From: Nothopassalora personata
Lineage: Eukaryota > Ascomycota > Dothideomycetes > Mycosphaerellales > Mycosphaerellaceae
Direction: 5' to 3'
DNA: 64,000 nucleotides
Assembly (NCBI GenBank): GCA_033816765.1
Contig: CM066296.1
Location: 2,046,001 to 2,110,000, forward strand
The position numbers and the translations under genes were made by a program. Below the pieces are notes generated by a model that was given only the letters and a program-made list of their open reading frames with translations, was not told the DNA's origin and did no database searches. Shown here piece after piece: positions 41,605 to 50,529 of the stretch (positions within the stretch are counted from its first letter, which is position 1; each line of letters begins with the position of its first letter).

Positions 41605-44600
41605 AGTGAGTGCGCCTGGCACTGACCCTCCGAAGGTAGTGCCACCTAGACCGCCAGCGGTCACACCTCTGCCGAAGGTTACATCACCGTTGTTACACCA
41701 TCGACATGGAGGAAAGAAGAACCCTGCGCAGCAGGAGACGGCCGTAGACGACATGCCGGTGATCTTCAGCCCAGAAGTTGCACTGCATGCTATGCAAGCG
41801 ATGGATCTCCCTCCTAGGAGCTCTCACATCGTCGTCTGTGGACTAGTAGGCGGCGAACTCGCTCGCATTCTAATGGACCCAGGCGCTGAGTCCTTCTTCT
41901 GTAGCACAGCGTTTGCTAAGAAGCATCTGTCCAGGACTAGACTGCCGCAAGCATGGAGTATCGGCTTGGGAGCGAACCCTGAAGCATCCGGACAAGCCAC
42001 TGAATGTGTGAAGGCAGACTTGGATCTGAACGGACACACAGAAGAAATCAACTGCTTCGTTACCGACCTGGACTACGATCTCGTTCTGGGGATCCCATGG
42101 TTTCAGAAGCACTGTCCTGTGCCAGATTGGAGGGCGAATACATTCACCTTCACCGAGAAATATTGTGCTGAGCACTGCGACCCCTGCCCGACGACTATTG
42201 GTGGCACGAAGGTCCGCATGCAACACGCCATCCCTCATCTCCAGACGCCTCCGATCCAAGTCTCCAGCATGACTATCGGCGAGGCATGTGAGGAGAACCT
42301 TGAAGAAGGATACCTGGTCTGGGAGATGGGGACTCTTGACCCGGATGAACCAGAACCCACGACCGAAGAACTTCTCCACGACATTAGCGTACGATTGAGC
42401 GCAATGACTGCTGAAGACAAAGCTATTTACATGAACAAGAAGCAAGCAACTATGCGAGAAGTAGAGAGCTTGCTGCCTCAACAGCTGAAGGACCTGAAGC
42501 ACGGATTTGACCCGACTGTCGCGGAGGGCCTGCCACCTCATCGACCAGAATCGGACCTAGCGATTGAATTCGTTGAAGGCGCTAAACTGCCTTTCAAGCG
42601 CCCTTACTCTATGTCGAAGCCCGAGCTAGATGTCACCAAAGCCCATGTCGACAAAGAGGAAGCAGCGGGCAAGATTCGACGCTCTACCTCGCAGATTGCT
42701 AGCCCTGTTATCATTGTCAAGAAGCCTGGAGGCGGCTTGCGCGTGTGTGTGGATTACCGGGCAGTGAATGCCATCACTATCAAGAACAGGTATCCGATAC
42801 CACAGGTGCGTGAGACACTAGCACGAATGAGTGGTGCCCAGTGGTTCACGACCCTCGACATTATTGCTGCTTTCAACGAACTGCGCATCCGGGAAGGTGA
42901 TGAGTGGAAGACAGCCTTTACCACCAGGTACGGCACGTACGAATGGCTGGTGGTGCCCTTCGGATTATGCAATGCGCCCAGCGCGTTCCAAGCATACATC
43001 AACAAGGCCCTGTGTAGACACTTGGATGACTTCGTGTCTGCATACCTGGATGATTGCATCGTGTTCACGCATGGCTCGTTTGAGGAGCACGTGAAGCACG
43101 TACGCACTATCATCCAGTGTCTGATCGACGCGCGACTTCCGATTGATGTTCACAAGTGCCGCTTCTTCCAGAAGAGCGTCAAGTTCCTAGGGCTAATCAT
43201 CACTGACAAAGGCATTCAGATGGATGAATCCAAAGTCCAGACTATCATGGATTGGGCAACACCACAGAGCTTGAAGGATGTGCTGTCCTTCCTTGGGTTA
43301 GCCAACTTCTACAGGAGATTTGTTGACAACTTCTCCGGCATCGTCATGCCTCTGACCGATCTCACACGCGGCAATGCACTCAAGAACCGTGCACCCTTCG
43401 TGTGGAGCTCCGACTGCCAAAATGCGTTCGAGACACTAAAGGCAGCTTTCTGCAAGCGCCCAGTCCTGGCGCACTTCGACATCACCAAGCCCTGTGTTGT
43501 GGAGACTGACTCATCAGACCGATGCACTGCTGGTGTGCTCTCTCAAGTGGGAGATGACGGCGAGCTGCACCCCATCGCGTTCTATTCAACGAAGATGAAC
43601 CCGGCTGAGTGCAACTACGAGATTTACGACAAAGAGCTTATGGCCATTGTCCGCGCATTTGAGGAATGGCGCCCTGAATTGATGAGTGCACCATCCAAGG
43701 TGCTTACAGATCACAAAGGCTTGGAGTGGTTTATGACTACTAAGCAACTTACGCGTCGACAGGCCCGCTGGAGCGAGTTCCTGTCCGGGTTCGACTTCCA
43801 GATCGAATACCGCCCTGGCAAGCTCGGGACGAAACCTGATAGCCTCACTCGTCGCAGACAAGACATGGACGATGAGGATGATGTGAAACACCGGCAACAA
43901 GCAGTGTTGAAGCCGCGCAACCTTCCTCCGGAGGTACGCGAGCGCCTGAGACTGTCAGCAATGACTACGCATCGCACAGCTGTAGATCAGTATCACCTGG
44001 CTCTCTGTGTGCTGGAAGCAAATGAAGCTTCCATCGAGGAACTCATAGAAGAAGCATACGCTAAGGACGATCTGGCATGCGGTATCAAGAGGGCGTTGGC
44101 CGACGACAAGGCCCGAACGCTTCCACAGAACCTGGAGGGCTCTGCTCACATCTCGCTTAGTGACTGCGAACTGGAAGGCGCCTTGATTAAGATACAAGGC
44201 CGCACGTATGTGCCATACGATCTACGACCAGAGCTTATGGCAAGACACCATGATGCTCCGCTTGCAGGACATCCAGGTCGCGAAAAGACCGTCGACCTCC
44301 TCACCCGTACGTACTACTGGCCTGGACTCGCCGCAGATGTCGCCAAGTACGTCAAGAACTGTTACATCTGCACGAGGTCCAAAGCTTTCCACGACGCCTA
44401 CCAAGGAGCGTTGCGACAGCTGCCCGTCCCTGACGGTGCATACAAGGAAGTAGCACTGGACTACGTGGTGGAGTTGCCTGAGAGCTACAGTGCTGAGGGC
44501 GTGAAATACGAGAATATACTCACCCTCACCTGCAGGCTAACTAAGAAGAAGCATCTCATGCCGGTTGTGGATCTGACCCCTGAAACGGCTGCTGACGCAG

Positions 44601-45670
44601 TACTGAAGCATGTGATCAAGGACCAAGGACTGTTCGAGACCGCAGTGTCGGACCGTGGGAGTCAATGGGTCAGCCAATTCTGGAAAGCACTGATGATACG
44701 ACTCGGCATACGCACAAAGATTTCGACGGCTTTTCACCCTCAGACAGATGGGCAGTCAGAGCGCACGAATCAGTCGATGGAGCAGTACCTCCGCGCATAC
44801 GTCAACTACATGCAGGACGACTGGGTCCAATGGCTGCCTATCGCAGAGTTCGCCTTGAACAACCAGCAAAGCGCTGCTACAGGTGTATCACCTTTCTTTG
44901 CAACCTTAGGCCGCAATCCTCGTATGGAGGTGCTGCCTCAGGCTCCCGGACCCCCTGCCAAGCTTCCGAAAGCACAGGCCTTGTCGAAGCGGCACGCAGA
45001 AGATTTTGCATCTTTTATGGAGAATGTCAACGCGCACTGCATCACACAGCTTAACTACACGCAGGCAAAATACGCGGATGCCACCAAGCGCAAGCCCGCG
45101 CCACGATACGCGATTGGAGACAAGGTTTGGCTGGATACCAGAAACATCCGCACTCGAAGGCCCTGCAAGAAACTTGACCATAAGAACGCAGGTCCCTTCA
45201 CGATTACACGAAGAGTCAACCCCGATGTGTACGAGCTCGACCTACAGGAGAGCATGCGCATATACCCACGCTTTCACACCAGCGTGTTGCGACCTGCGAA
45301 TGACGACCCATTCCCGAACCAGAGCCAAGGCCAACCACTTATCGAGGCTTCAGACGGCGACGAACCCGACGAGTACGCGGTTGAGGCGATTGTGGACAGC
45401 AGGTGGACTGGCAAAGCCAAGAAGCACGTGAAGTACACCGTCCGCTGGGAAGGTGGTGCTATCACAGAGGTGCCTTACAGCAAACTGAAAGGTAGTGCCG
45501 AGGAGGCGATGGCAGACTATCATCACAAGAACCCGTCAGCAGCCGGTCCACCACCTGGTTGGCGCAAACCTGAAGGGTGGATACTGGACGACCCAGACAT
45601 CGTTGCCAATAGTGAGCCCCACAAAGCACCGGCGGAGCGCAGATACAACTTGAGGCAAGCTGAGGCTTGA
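41585..45670 (+). CDS. pol: Element B Pol polyprotein (PR-RT-RH-IN-chromodomain-like)
   Basis: 1361 aa from ATG 41585, in the -1 frame relative to gag and 11 nt after its stop. Protease with LMDPGAES (about 96-103; DPG instead of DSG/DTG). RT with RYPIPQVRETL and YLDDCIVF (about 486). RNase H ETDSSD (about 639). Integrase HHCC finger (HHDAPLAGHPGREK, CYIC; about 880-930), catalytic D in ALDYVVELP, D in VSDRGSQW (about 1022) and E in DGQSERTN (about 1058). A degenerate C-terminal chromodomain follows (YAVEAIVDSR, KYTVRWEGG, then EVPYSK where TWEP is usual; about 1260-1315). All catalytic residues of RT, RNase H and integrase appear present. Confidence 0.93.
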   Translation: MRNDQEPVSAPGTDPPKVVPPRPPAVTPLPKVTSPLLHHRHGGKKNPAQQETAVDDMPVIFSPEVALHAMQAMDLPPRSSHIVVCGLVGGELARILMDPGAESFFCSTAFAKKHLSRTRLPQAWSIGLGANPEASGQATECVKADLDLNGHTEEINCFVTDLDYDLVLGIPWFQKHCPVPDWRANTFTFTEKYCAEHCDPCPTTIGGTKVRMQHAIPHLQTPPIQVSSMTIGEACEENLEEGYLVWEMGTLDPDEPEPTTEELLHDISVRLSAMTAEDKAIYMNKKQATMREVESLLPQQLKDLKHGFDPTVAEGLPPHRPESDLAIEFVEGAKLPFKRPYSMSKPELDVTKAHVDKEEAAGKIRRSTSQIASPVIIVKKPGGGLRVCVDYRAVNAITIKNRYPIPQVRETLARMSGAQWFTTLDIIAAFNELRIREGDEWKTAFTTRYGTYEWLVVPFGLCNAPSAFQAYINKALCRHLDDFVSAYLDDCIVFTHGSFEEHVKHVRTIIQCLIDARLPIDVHKCRFFQKSVKFLGLIITDKGIQMDESKVQTIMDWATPQSLKDVLSFLGLANFYRRFVDNFSGIVMPLTDLTRGNALKNRAPFVWSSDCQNAFETLKAAFCKRPVLAHFDITKPCVVETDSSDRCTAGVLSQVGDDGELHPIAFYSTKMNPAECNYEIYDKELMAIVRAFEEWRPELMSAPSKVLTDHKGLEWFMTTKQLTRRQARWSEFLSGFDFQIEYRPGKLGTKPDSLTRRRQDMDDEDDVKHRQQAVLKPRNLPPEVRERLRLSAMTTHRTAVDQYHLALCVLEANEASIEELIEEAYAKDDLACGIKRALADDKARTLPQNLEGSAHISLSDCELEGALIKIQGRTYVPYDLRPELMARHHDAPLAGHPGREKTVDLLTRTYYWPGLAADVAKYVKNCYICTRSKAFHDAYQGALRQLPVPDGAYKEVALDYVVELPESYSAEGVKYENILTLTCRLTKKKHLMPVVDLTPETAADAVLKHVIKDQGLFETAVSDRGSQWVSQFWKALMIRLGIRTKISTAFHPQTDGQSERTNQSMEQYLRAYVNYMQDDWVQWLPIAEFALNNQQSAATGVSPFFATLGRNPRMEVLPQAPGPPAKLPKAQALSKRHAEDFASFMENVNAHCITQLNYTQAKYADATKRKPAPRYAIGDKVWLDTRNIRTRRPCKKLDHKNAGPFTITRRVNPDVYELDLQESMRIYPRFHTSVLRPANDDPFPNQSQGQPLIEASDGDEPDEYAVEAIVDSRWTGKAKKHVKYTVRWEGGAITEVPYSKLKGSAEEAMADYHHKNPSAAGPPPGWRKPEGWILDDPDIVANSEPHKAPAERRYNLRQAEA

Positions 45671-45938
45671 TATACAGTTGGTGGACACAAGGCACACTGC
45701 GGTGTGATACTGTCTTCGCTTGAGGCTTGCTGCGGCAAGATATACAACTCTCTGTTGCGACGGCCCAAGCGAGCTGCTGCCTCCAGACGCACAGGGTCTT
45801 CCTCGCACTCGACTTCATACATACACACGACAGACTAGATTGGATTGGATTGAATTGGGTAATGGCGTTTGATGGATATACCCCATGGCGATTGATTCAC
45901 GCGTACGAGGGCGTACGGCGGTTTGAGAGGGGGGGTGG

Positions 45939-46128
45939 TGTCACGGTTTACCTTTGCACAGACGCACTTCGGTGTCACGTGACCTCGCGCCCTAGCGCGC
46001 CCGGACCCTAGATTCGGGCCCGATCTTATCACGCGCTTCTCGCGACTTCTTACTTCTCTTCTTCGTAGAACTTACTCGATACTAAGGCTAATACACGTTT
46101 GCGCCCTGTTGCTGTCTTGTCCGTGTCA
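45939..46128 (+). repeat. 3' LTR of element B
   Basis: 190 bp, by eye identical to the 5' copy. Immediately preceded by the G-rich polypurine tract at 45925-45938. Confidence 0.95.
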
Positions 46129-46279
46129 ATATCGGAAGTTCTTATCCTATTCGGTAGTAACTAACGTAAAGGTCTATACGACATCGGCTATATAGTAACC
46201 GATACCTACGCGCTTACGATAATATTGATCTTACGGTAGCGCATCCGCGGTTAGTCGGATTAAGGCTTCGGTAATAAAG

Positions 46280-46608
46280 TGTTAGGAACCGCTGTACGTT
46301 ATCCCAACTGGGCTTGGATCTTTGCAGTGATGTCTCTGACTCGTTGAGAAGGTAGTGGTTCCAAACAGTATATGGTGTATACTTGAAATGAGTTGAGCAC
46401 GAAGCTCCTATCTACTTGCAAAAGAGCGTCGTCTATATAGTGCCATGTCTTGGCGCGACTTGATCAGTCCGATCAGTTGATCTGTCCTGCTCTCTCTGCT
46501 CCCTCAGAGATCACCCTAGAGCTCAGAGAGCGATCTCGTCCCATAGGTTTCCTTGCTCTCGTTTGCCTAACGAGTGGTTGTGGGTTCTCCACGAATCAAA
46601 CCGTAACA
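46280..46608 (-). repeat. 3' LTR of element C
   Basis: 329 bp, TGTTAGGAACC...CCGTAACA on the plus strand, identical by eye to the 48441 copy. Confidence 0.93.
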
Positions 46609-46685
46609 CCATCCCCCTTCTAGCCTAGCTTCGTCCCGAAGCTTATAGGGTCCGGCGTTTTCTTCGTCAATCCTGTCATGCAACG

Positions 46686-47303
46686 ATGACTTCTCTTTCA
46701 TCTATCACCATTGGTCCTTCTCAAGCAAAATCAACCCTTCGTCGCAAGCGCCTTGTCGAAGATATTGAAGAGAACGGTTACGAAATGGCTCCCTGCTCCT
46801 ATTGTCGTTCCCTGAAACCTTTGGCTGATGGCAGTCGTCCTGCCTGCATCGTTGGTCCGAGGTCCTCGAAGTGCTCCGAGTGCGTTAGACACAACCGCAA
46901 GACTTGCGACGTTTCTCTGGCCTTCCCCCAATGGGAAAAACTTCGCTCCGTCCGGGAACAGCTTCGTCGCGACTTGGAATCCTTAGAAGAGGAGGAGATT
47001 GAGCTTCTCCAGCGTCTTACTGAGAAGCGCATGAAGAAAGTTCGTGTACGGAAACAGCTTCGTCTTGCTGAGCGTCGTACCGATGATGCGACCGGGAAGG
47101 CCCTCGACGAACTCGAGCTGGACGACCCTCCTGTCGATCTCCCCTTCTCTGTTCCGTCCGGTGTAGAGGTCCCTGAACCTCCTTTCCCTTTCCATGGCAT
47201 TCTCGAGATGCCTCCTCAAGACTGGAGTTCTCTGTCGGACGTCCCGCTGGACGATCCCTTGGATTTTCTCTTTCCTCCCGTCTTGGCATCTCAATCTTCG
47301 TAA
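46686..47303 (+). CDS. Antisense cysteine-rich coiled-coil ORF of element C
   Basis: 205 aa, opposite in strand to gag and lying between the gag stop and the 3' LTR. Residues about 37-76 hold six cysteines in a zinc-cluster-like order (CSYCRS, then C in PACIV, then KCSECVRHNRKTCDV), with longer spacing than Zn2Cys6. A strongly charged coiled coil follows (about 83-130, EQLRRDLESLEEEEIELLQR), then an acidic/proline-rich tail (SSLSDVPLDDPLDFLF) like an activation domain. Similar Cys-rich ORFs are, to my recollection, common beside fungal retroelements, but no function is known to me. It could regulate the element, act as a chromatin factor, or be a captured gene. It is fully open in a young element, so presumably maintained. 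Confidence 0.65.
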   Translation: MTSLSSITIGPSQAKSTLRRKRLVEDIEENGYEMAPCSYCRSLKPLADGSRPACIVGPRSSKCSECVRHNRKTCDVSLAFPQWEKLRSVREQLRRDLESLEEEEIELLQRLTEKRMKKVRVRKQLRLAERRTDDATGKALDELELDDPPVDLPFSVPSGVEVPEPPFPFHGILEMPPQDWSSLSDVPLDDPLDFLFPPVLASQSS

Positions 47304-47415
47304 GTCGTGTTACCCAGTAGTCATTTGTTCCGTGTCGTTGTGTTGACTTCTTTTCCTTAGGTCATCAAATCAAGAAGCCGCTGTTTGATGCCTTGCTGTC
47401 CTCAGGTTGTTTCTG

Positions 47416-48414
47416 CTAGGCAGATTTCGAGAAGAAGTTCTCGCATTCCTGGTATGTATTCTCTTCGCGAATCATTGCGTTGAACTCGCGGCTAACCATG
47501 TTCTTCTTCTTGCAGTTTCTTGCAAAGTGGCCTTGCTCGCCACATACGTAGCAGGTGGAACCTTTGCTCTTCAGCCCCCTTCCTGTCCTACGTTCCGTTA
47601 CGTCCAATTCCATTGGGTCTCCGTAACCATTAGGGTCCTGACTTCTGGCCTTGAAGCCCCCTCTTCCGCCCGCGGCGGGTCTCTGGTATCCAGGCTGTAC
47701 GAATCGGTCGTACCTCAAATCCTGGAGCCTTTCGTCGATCTCCTTTGCTGCCTTGATCATCGCCCCTAGCGTAACGACGCTGGCGTTTCGGGATAGTTCG
47801 GCTTTGACGTTGTCTTTCAGCCCGAGGTAGAACTGCGATCGCAAAGCTGCGTCGTTCCATTCCAGGTCGGCGGCATATCCTTGGAATTCTGAGGCGTACA
47901 GCGCTACAGAAGTAGTCTGTCGAAGTTGTCGGATATGTCGGTCGGCGTATACCTCCTCATTTGGTATCCCGTATAGATCATCGAGTTTCGTCTCAAACTC
48001 GTCGTAGTCGTGGAAAATTTTTCGAGTTTCCGTTTTCGGTGTTTCTCCCTCGCCCTGGTTGTGTAGCCAGTCCTTGAGGTATGGTCGGAATCCTCTAGCT
48101 GCTTTTCCTCGTAGGAAGGATGCGGCGTACAAGACTTTAGAAGCCTCGCCTTGAAACTGGTGTGCGTTGAAGTGAAGGTACAACTGAACCTGCAGTTGAA
48201 AAGCCTCCAGTTTGTCCTTGGTCCCGTCGAACGTCTCCGGCGTAGACACCTTAGGTGCACGGTGGTGGTCCAATGGGTTCAGCATACCCATAGGAGTGTT
48301 GTTGTTCTTGCTGCTTCCTGTAATCGACATTTCGCTCATTCGTTCCGTGATGCCAGTTGACTGTGGCTGTTGTCGTGACGGACTCCGGGTAGCGTCTCTC
48401 CCAGACATATGCAA
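47416..48414 (-). CDS. gag: Element C Gag-like protein
   Basis: 332 aa. It has a disordered N-terminus, a retrotransposon Gag/capsid domain (about 55-235: KVSTPETFDGTKDKLEAF, ASFLRGKAARGFRPYLKDWL, FETKLDDLYG, ASEFQGYAADLEW) and a canonical CCHC knuckle (CYVCGEQGHFARNC, about 290-303). It ends at 47416 with no downstream pol frame. Gag-only elements of this type are mobilised in trans by autonomous relatives. Confidence 0.9.
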   Translation of the reverse strand: MHMSGRDATRSPSRQQPQSTGITERMSEMSITGSSKNNNTPMGMLNPLDHHRAPKVSTPETFDGTKDKLEAFQLQVQLYLHFNAHQFQGEASKVLYAASFLRGKAARGFRPYLKDWLHNQGEGETPKTETRKIFHDYDEFETKLDDLYGIPNEEVYADRHIRQLRQTTSVALYASEFQGYAADLEWNDAALRSQFYLGLKDNVKAELSRNASVVTLGAMIKAAKEIDERLQDLRYDRFVQPGYQRPAAGGRGGFKARSQDPNGYGDPMELDVTERRTGRGLKSKGSTCYVCGEQGHFARNCKKKNMVSREFNAMIREENTYQECENFFSKSA

Positions 48415-48429
48415 AGGGCCCTGGTGGTG

Positions 48430-48437
48430 GTGCTCAA
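48430..48437 (-). promoter_or_regulatory. Self-complementary primer-binding site of element C
   Basis: The minus-strand leader reads TTGAGCAC three bases after the 5' LTR. The LTR contains its complement (plus strand TTGAGCAC at 48554-48561), about 40 nt downstream of CTATATAG in the minus sense. Confidence 0.65.
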
Positions 48438-48440
48438 AGT

Positions 48441-48769
48441 TGTTAGGAACCGCTGTACGTTATCCCAACTGGGCTTGGATCTTTGCAGTGATGTCTCTGA
48501 CTCGTTGAGAAGGTAGTGGTTCCAAACAGTATATGGTGTATACTTGAAATGAGTTGAGCACGAAGCTCCTATCTACTTGCAAAAGAGCGTCGTCTATATA
48601 GTGCCATGTCTTGGCGCGACTTGATCAGTCCGATCAGTTGATCTGTCCTGCTCTCTCTGCTCCCTCAGAGATCACCCTAGAGCTCAGAGAGCGATCTCGT
48701 CCCATAGGTTTCCTTGCTCTCGTTTGCCTAACGAGTGGTTGTGGGTTCTCCACGAATCAAACCGTAACA
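48441..48769 (-). repeat. 5' LTR of element C
   Basis: 329 bp. On the minus strand: TGTTACGG start, CTATATAG TATA box, then GTGCTCAA about 40 nt on as the presumed start of R. Confidence 0.93.
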
Positions 48770-49784
48770 TAAAGGTCGTAGTAGTAGCGATAGTACTAAT
48801 ACTATCGATAAAAACGATAGCCTTACGGATTTGATTAGGTGTCGCTTTACCGTCTATTACAGTATACTCTAATAAGAACCTAAGTTAATGCTACTAGTTA
48901 AGTTCACCCTTTAGAATCTATCGTAAGTAGATAGCTATATCTATACGATTAATAGACGTTCGAATCACCTCGGTCTAGAATAGTAATAGACTAAGACACC
49001 GAAATCTAGCGTTCTAGAGAACATCCTCTTCCGTAGCCTTATCGAGTATAGTAGAATAGGTAAACTAACACACCTCTCGCGGTAGCTAGTCTCGTAGCTA
49101 GCCTAGCATCGCGAAGGCCGGTCTAAAATCCTTCTACTACCGAATAGTATAGCATTTATCGATTGCGACGAGTCTAATACGCGAGGCAAATCTCGAGTCC
49201 TTTAGTAACTTCCGAAAAGATGCGGACGAGGCTTACTTAGGTCTAAGTAGTACATAAGTGTATTAGCTATCGGCTATCTTCTATAATATTATTCGGTCCT
49301 CCGACTTAGTACCCTCTACTATTAAGATAGGACGCGTACTACTACTAAGCTAACGAATATGACGTAACTGCTTATCTCTAAGCTTAACTAACGGCACGAT
49401 TTAAATAGTAATGCGATCTATAAGAACACTATACGTATGAAATATTATACTCTTACTAAACCCGGTCCGTATAATTAATAGGGTATCTCCGCTACTAAAA
49501 ATTAGACGCCGTAGTACGCGGACCTACTAGCAGTATAGCTCGAATCTATATAAGTTATATAGACACTAATAGATAATACGCTACTAGATATTTACATAGC
49601 GCACGTCTCGAGCTTTATCTATAGCCTCCTTTAGACGCTCTCGGGGATAACGATGTCGAATGGCATCGAGACGAGAGGCTAAGGATGTCGTCGTATCTAG
49701 CGTATATGGCTTTAGACGTTTCGCCTTCGCCCGCTTACCTCTCCTATCGGCTTTTCTAGACGACGTATTTGCTACTAAAGACAT

Positions 49785-50529
49785 GTTCGAAGCGTACTAA
49801 AGCGTACTAAAGCGTATAGATTGGTACTAGCCCGTAAAAAGGGTGTCGTTAAGAAGCGAGCGTAGAGATCCGTTAAGCTACTAAGACTACTACGCGCACC
49901 GCCTACTACTATAGATAACGCGGTATACGGTACCTAGCGCTACCCTCTTATTAGCTAAACCGTACGAAACGGTGCTAACCCGTTAAGACCCGTATAAATA
50001 GGGGTAAATAGAGTGTTTAAAACACTACGTAAACTACGCTCTTATTACGCACTAATGTTCTACTATAGCGATATAACTACACTAGCACAACTACGAAGCG
50101 TACGATTAACTAGGAAGGTGTACGTATAGTATACGGCACGATAGACAATTACGCGCTATATAATAGACTTAATAGTTATATATCTACCTAGCTTCGCGTC
50201 TTAGCGCGCCTACCGAACATAATATACTACCTTTAATATTAACAACTCTTACTTATTTAGCCTAAGGAATCGAATAGGGGTAGTAGTGTACTCGTAAGAG
50301 GCGTTAGTAGCTCGCTAGCTAATATTGGTTTAAACTGTATAAAGTTAGTTTTACATTCGAGGATATACTTCGTACATAACGCGCTATCGGATCGTTACGT
50401 TCTCGACGCCGTCGTAATCTCTACTATCGGCACTATTATTTGAATCTACAGGAGCTCGGCCGGGCGTAGTAATCGGTTGCTATCGCGTACTGAAATATAG
50501 TAGTAGTGCTACACAGCTTTAAGCTATAC
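49785..50529. other. RIP-mutated right interior of the large transposon
   Basis: Presumed 5' region of the helicase gene. It contains another copy of the ATTAGCTAAACCGT...GGTGCTAACCCG motif (about 49950-49983), shared with the right subterminal block, and no recognisable gene. Confidence 0.55.

Larger units (their letters stand above)
39268..46128 (+). mobile_element. Element B: intact chromovirus-type Ty3/Gypsy LTR retrotransposon (6.9 kb)
   Basis: 190-bp LTRs (39268-39457 and 45939-46128) appear identical. A perfect ATATC duplication flanks the element (39263-39267 and 46129-46133). The polypurine tract GAGAGGGGGGGTGG (45925-45938) adjoins the 3' LTR. Self-priming site at 39459-39468. Gag and pol are open, with no RIP signature. 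It sits in the RIP-dead helicase gene between motifs V and IV. Identical LTRs and intact frames make it a candidate active copy. Confidence 0.96.
46280..48769 (-). mobile_element. Element C: non-autonomous gag-only LTR retrotransposon with antisense ORF (2.5 kb)
   Basis: 329-bp LTRs (46280-46608 and 48441-48769) appear identical. A perfect TAAAG duplication flanks them (46275-46279 and 48770-48774). Minus orientation is shown by the polypurine tract GAAGGGGGATGG next to the 46280 LTR (46609-46620, minus sense) and by gag on the minus strand. There is no pol: it must borrow RT and integrase. The space after gag holds a 205-codon ORF on the opposite strand. A related but diverged solo LTR lies at 26892-27217. 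Confidence 0.93.
29760..49784 (-). pseudogene. RecQ-like DEAD/DEAH helicase gene of the large transposon, split by three LTR insertions
   Basis: The reading runs on the minus strand from ATG 49784 in four pieces: 49784-48775, 46279-46129, 39267-38797 and 31395 to about 29760. The gaps are exactly elements C, B and A, each with its 5-bp duplication. The N-terminus is basic (MSLVANTSSRKADRRGKRAK). Walker A is read as RTGFSKSIIFH (GFGKS eroded by RIP), the DEAH-type box as IDKC(H), then IVPLVKLRDKQLRHIR. Across the B junction come ENSRIRVIVTT and LGIGVNIPDVEIVI, then YKFPIGIDVGDI and motif VI RLGRSSRSEG. A long low-complexity tail follows. The layout and motif VI resemble RecQ-type and fungal telomere-linked helicases. 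Stops are TAA/TAG at presumptive CAA/CAG/TGG sites, as RIP would leave. Confidence 0.75.
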
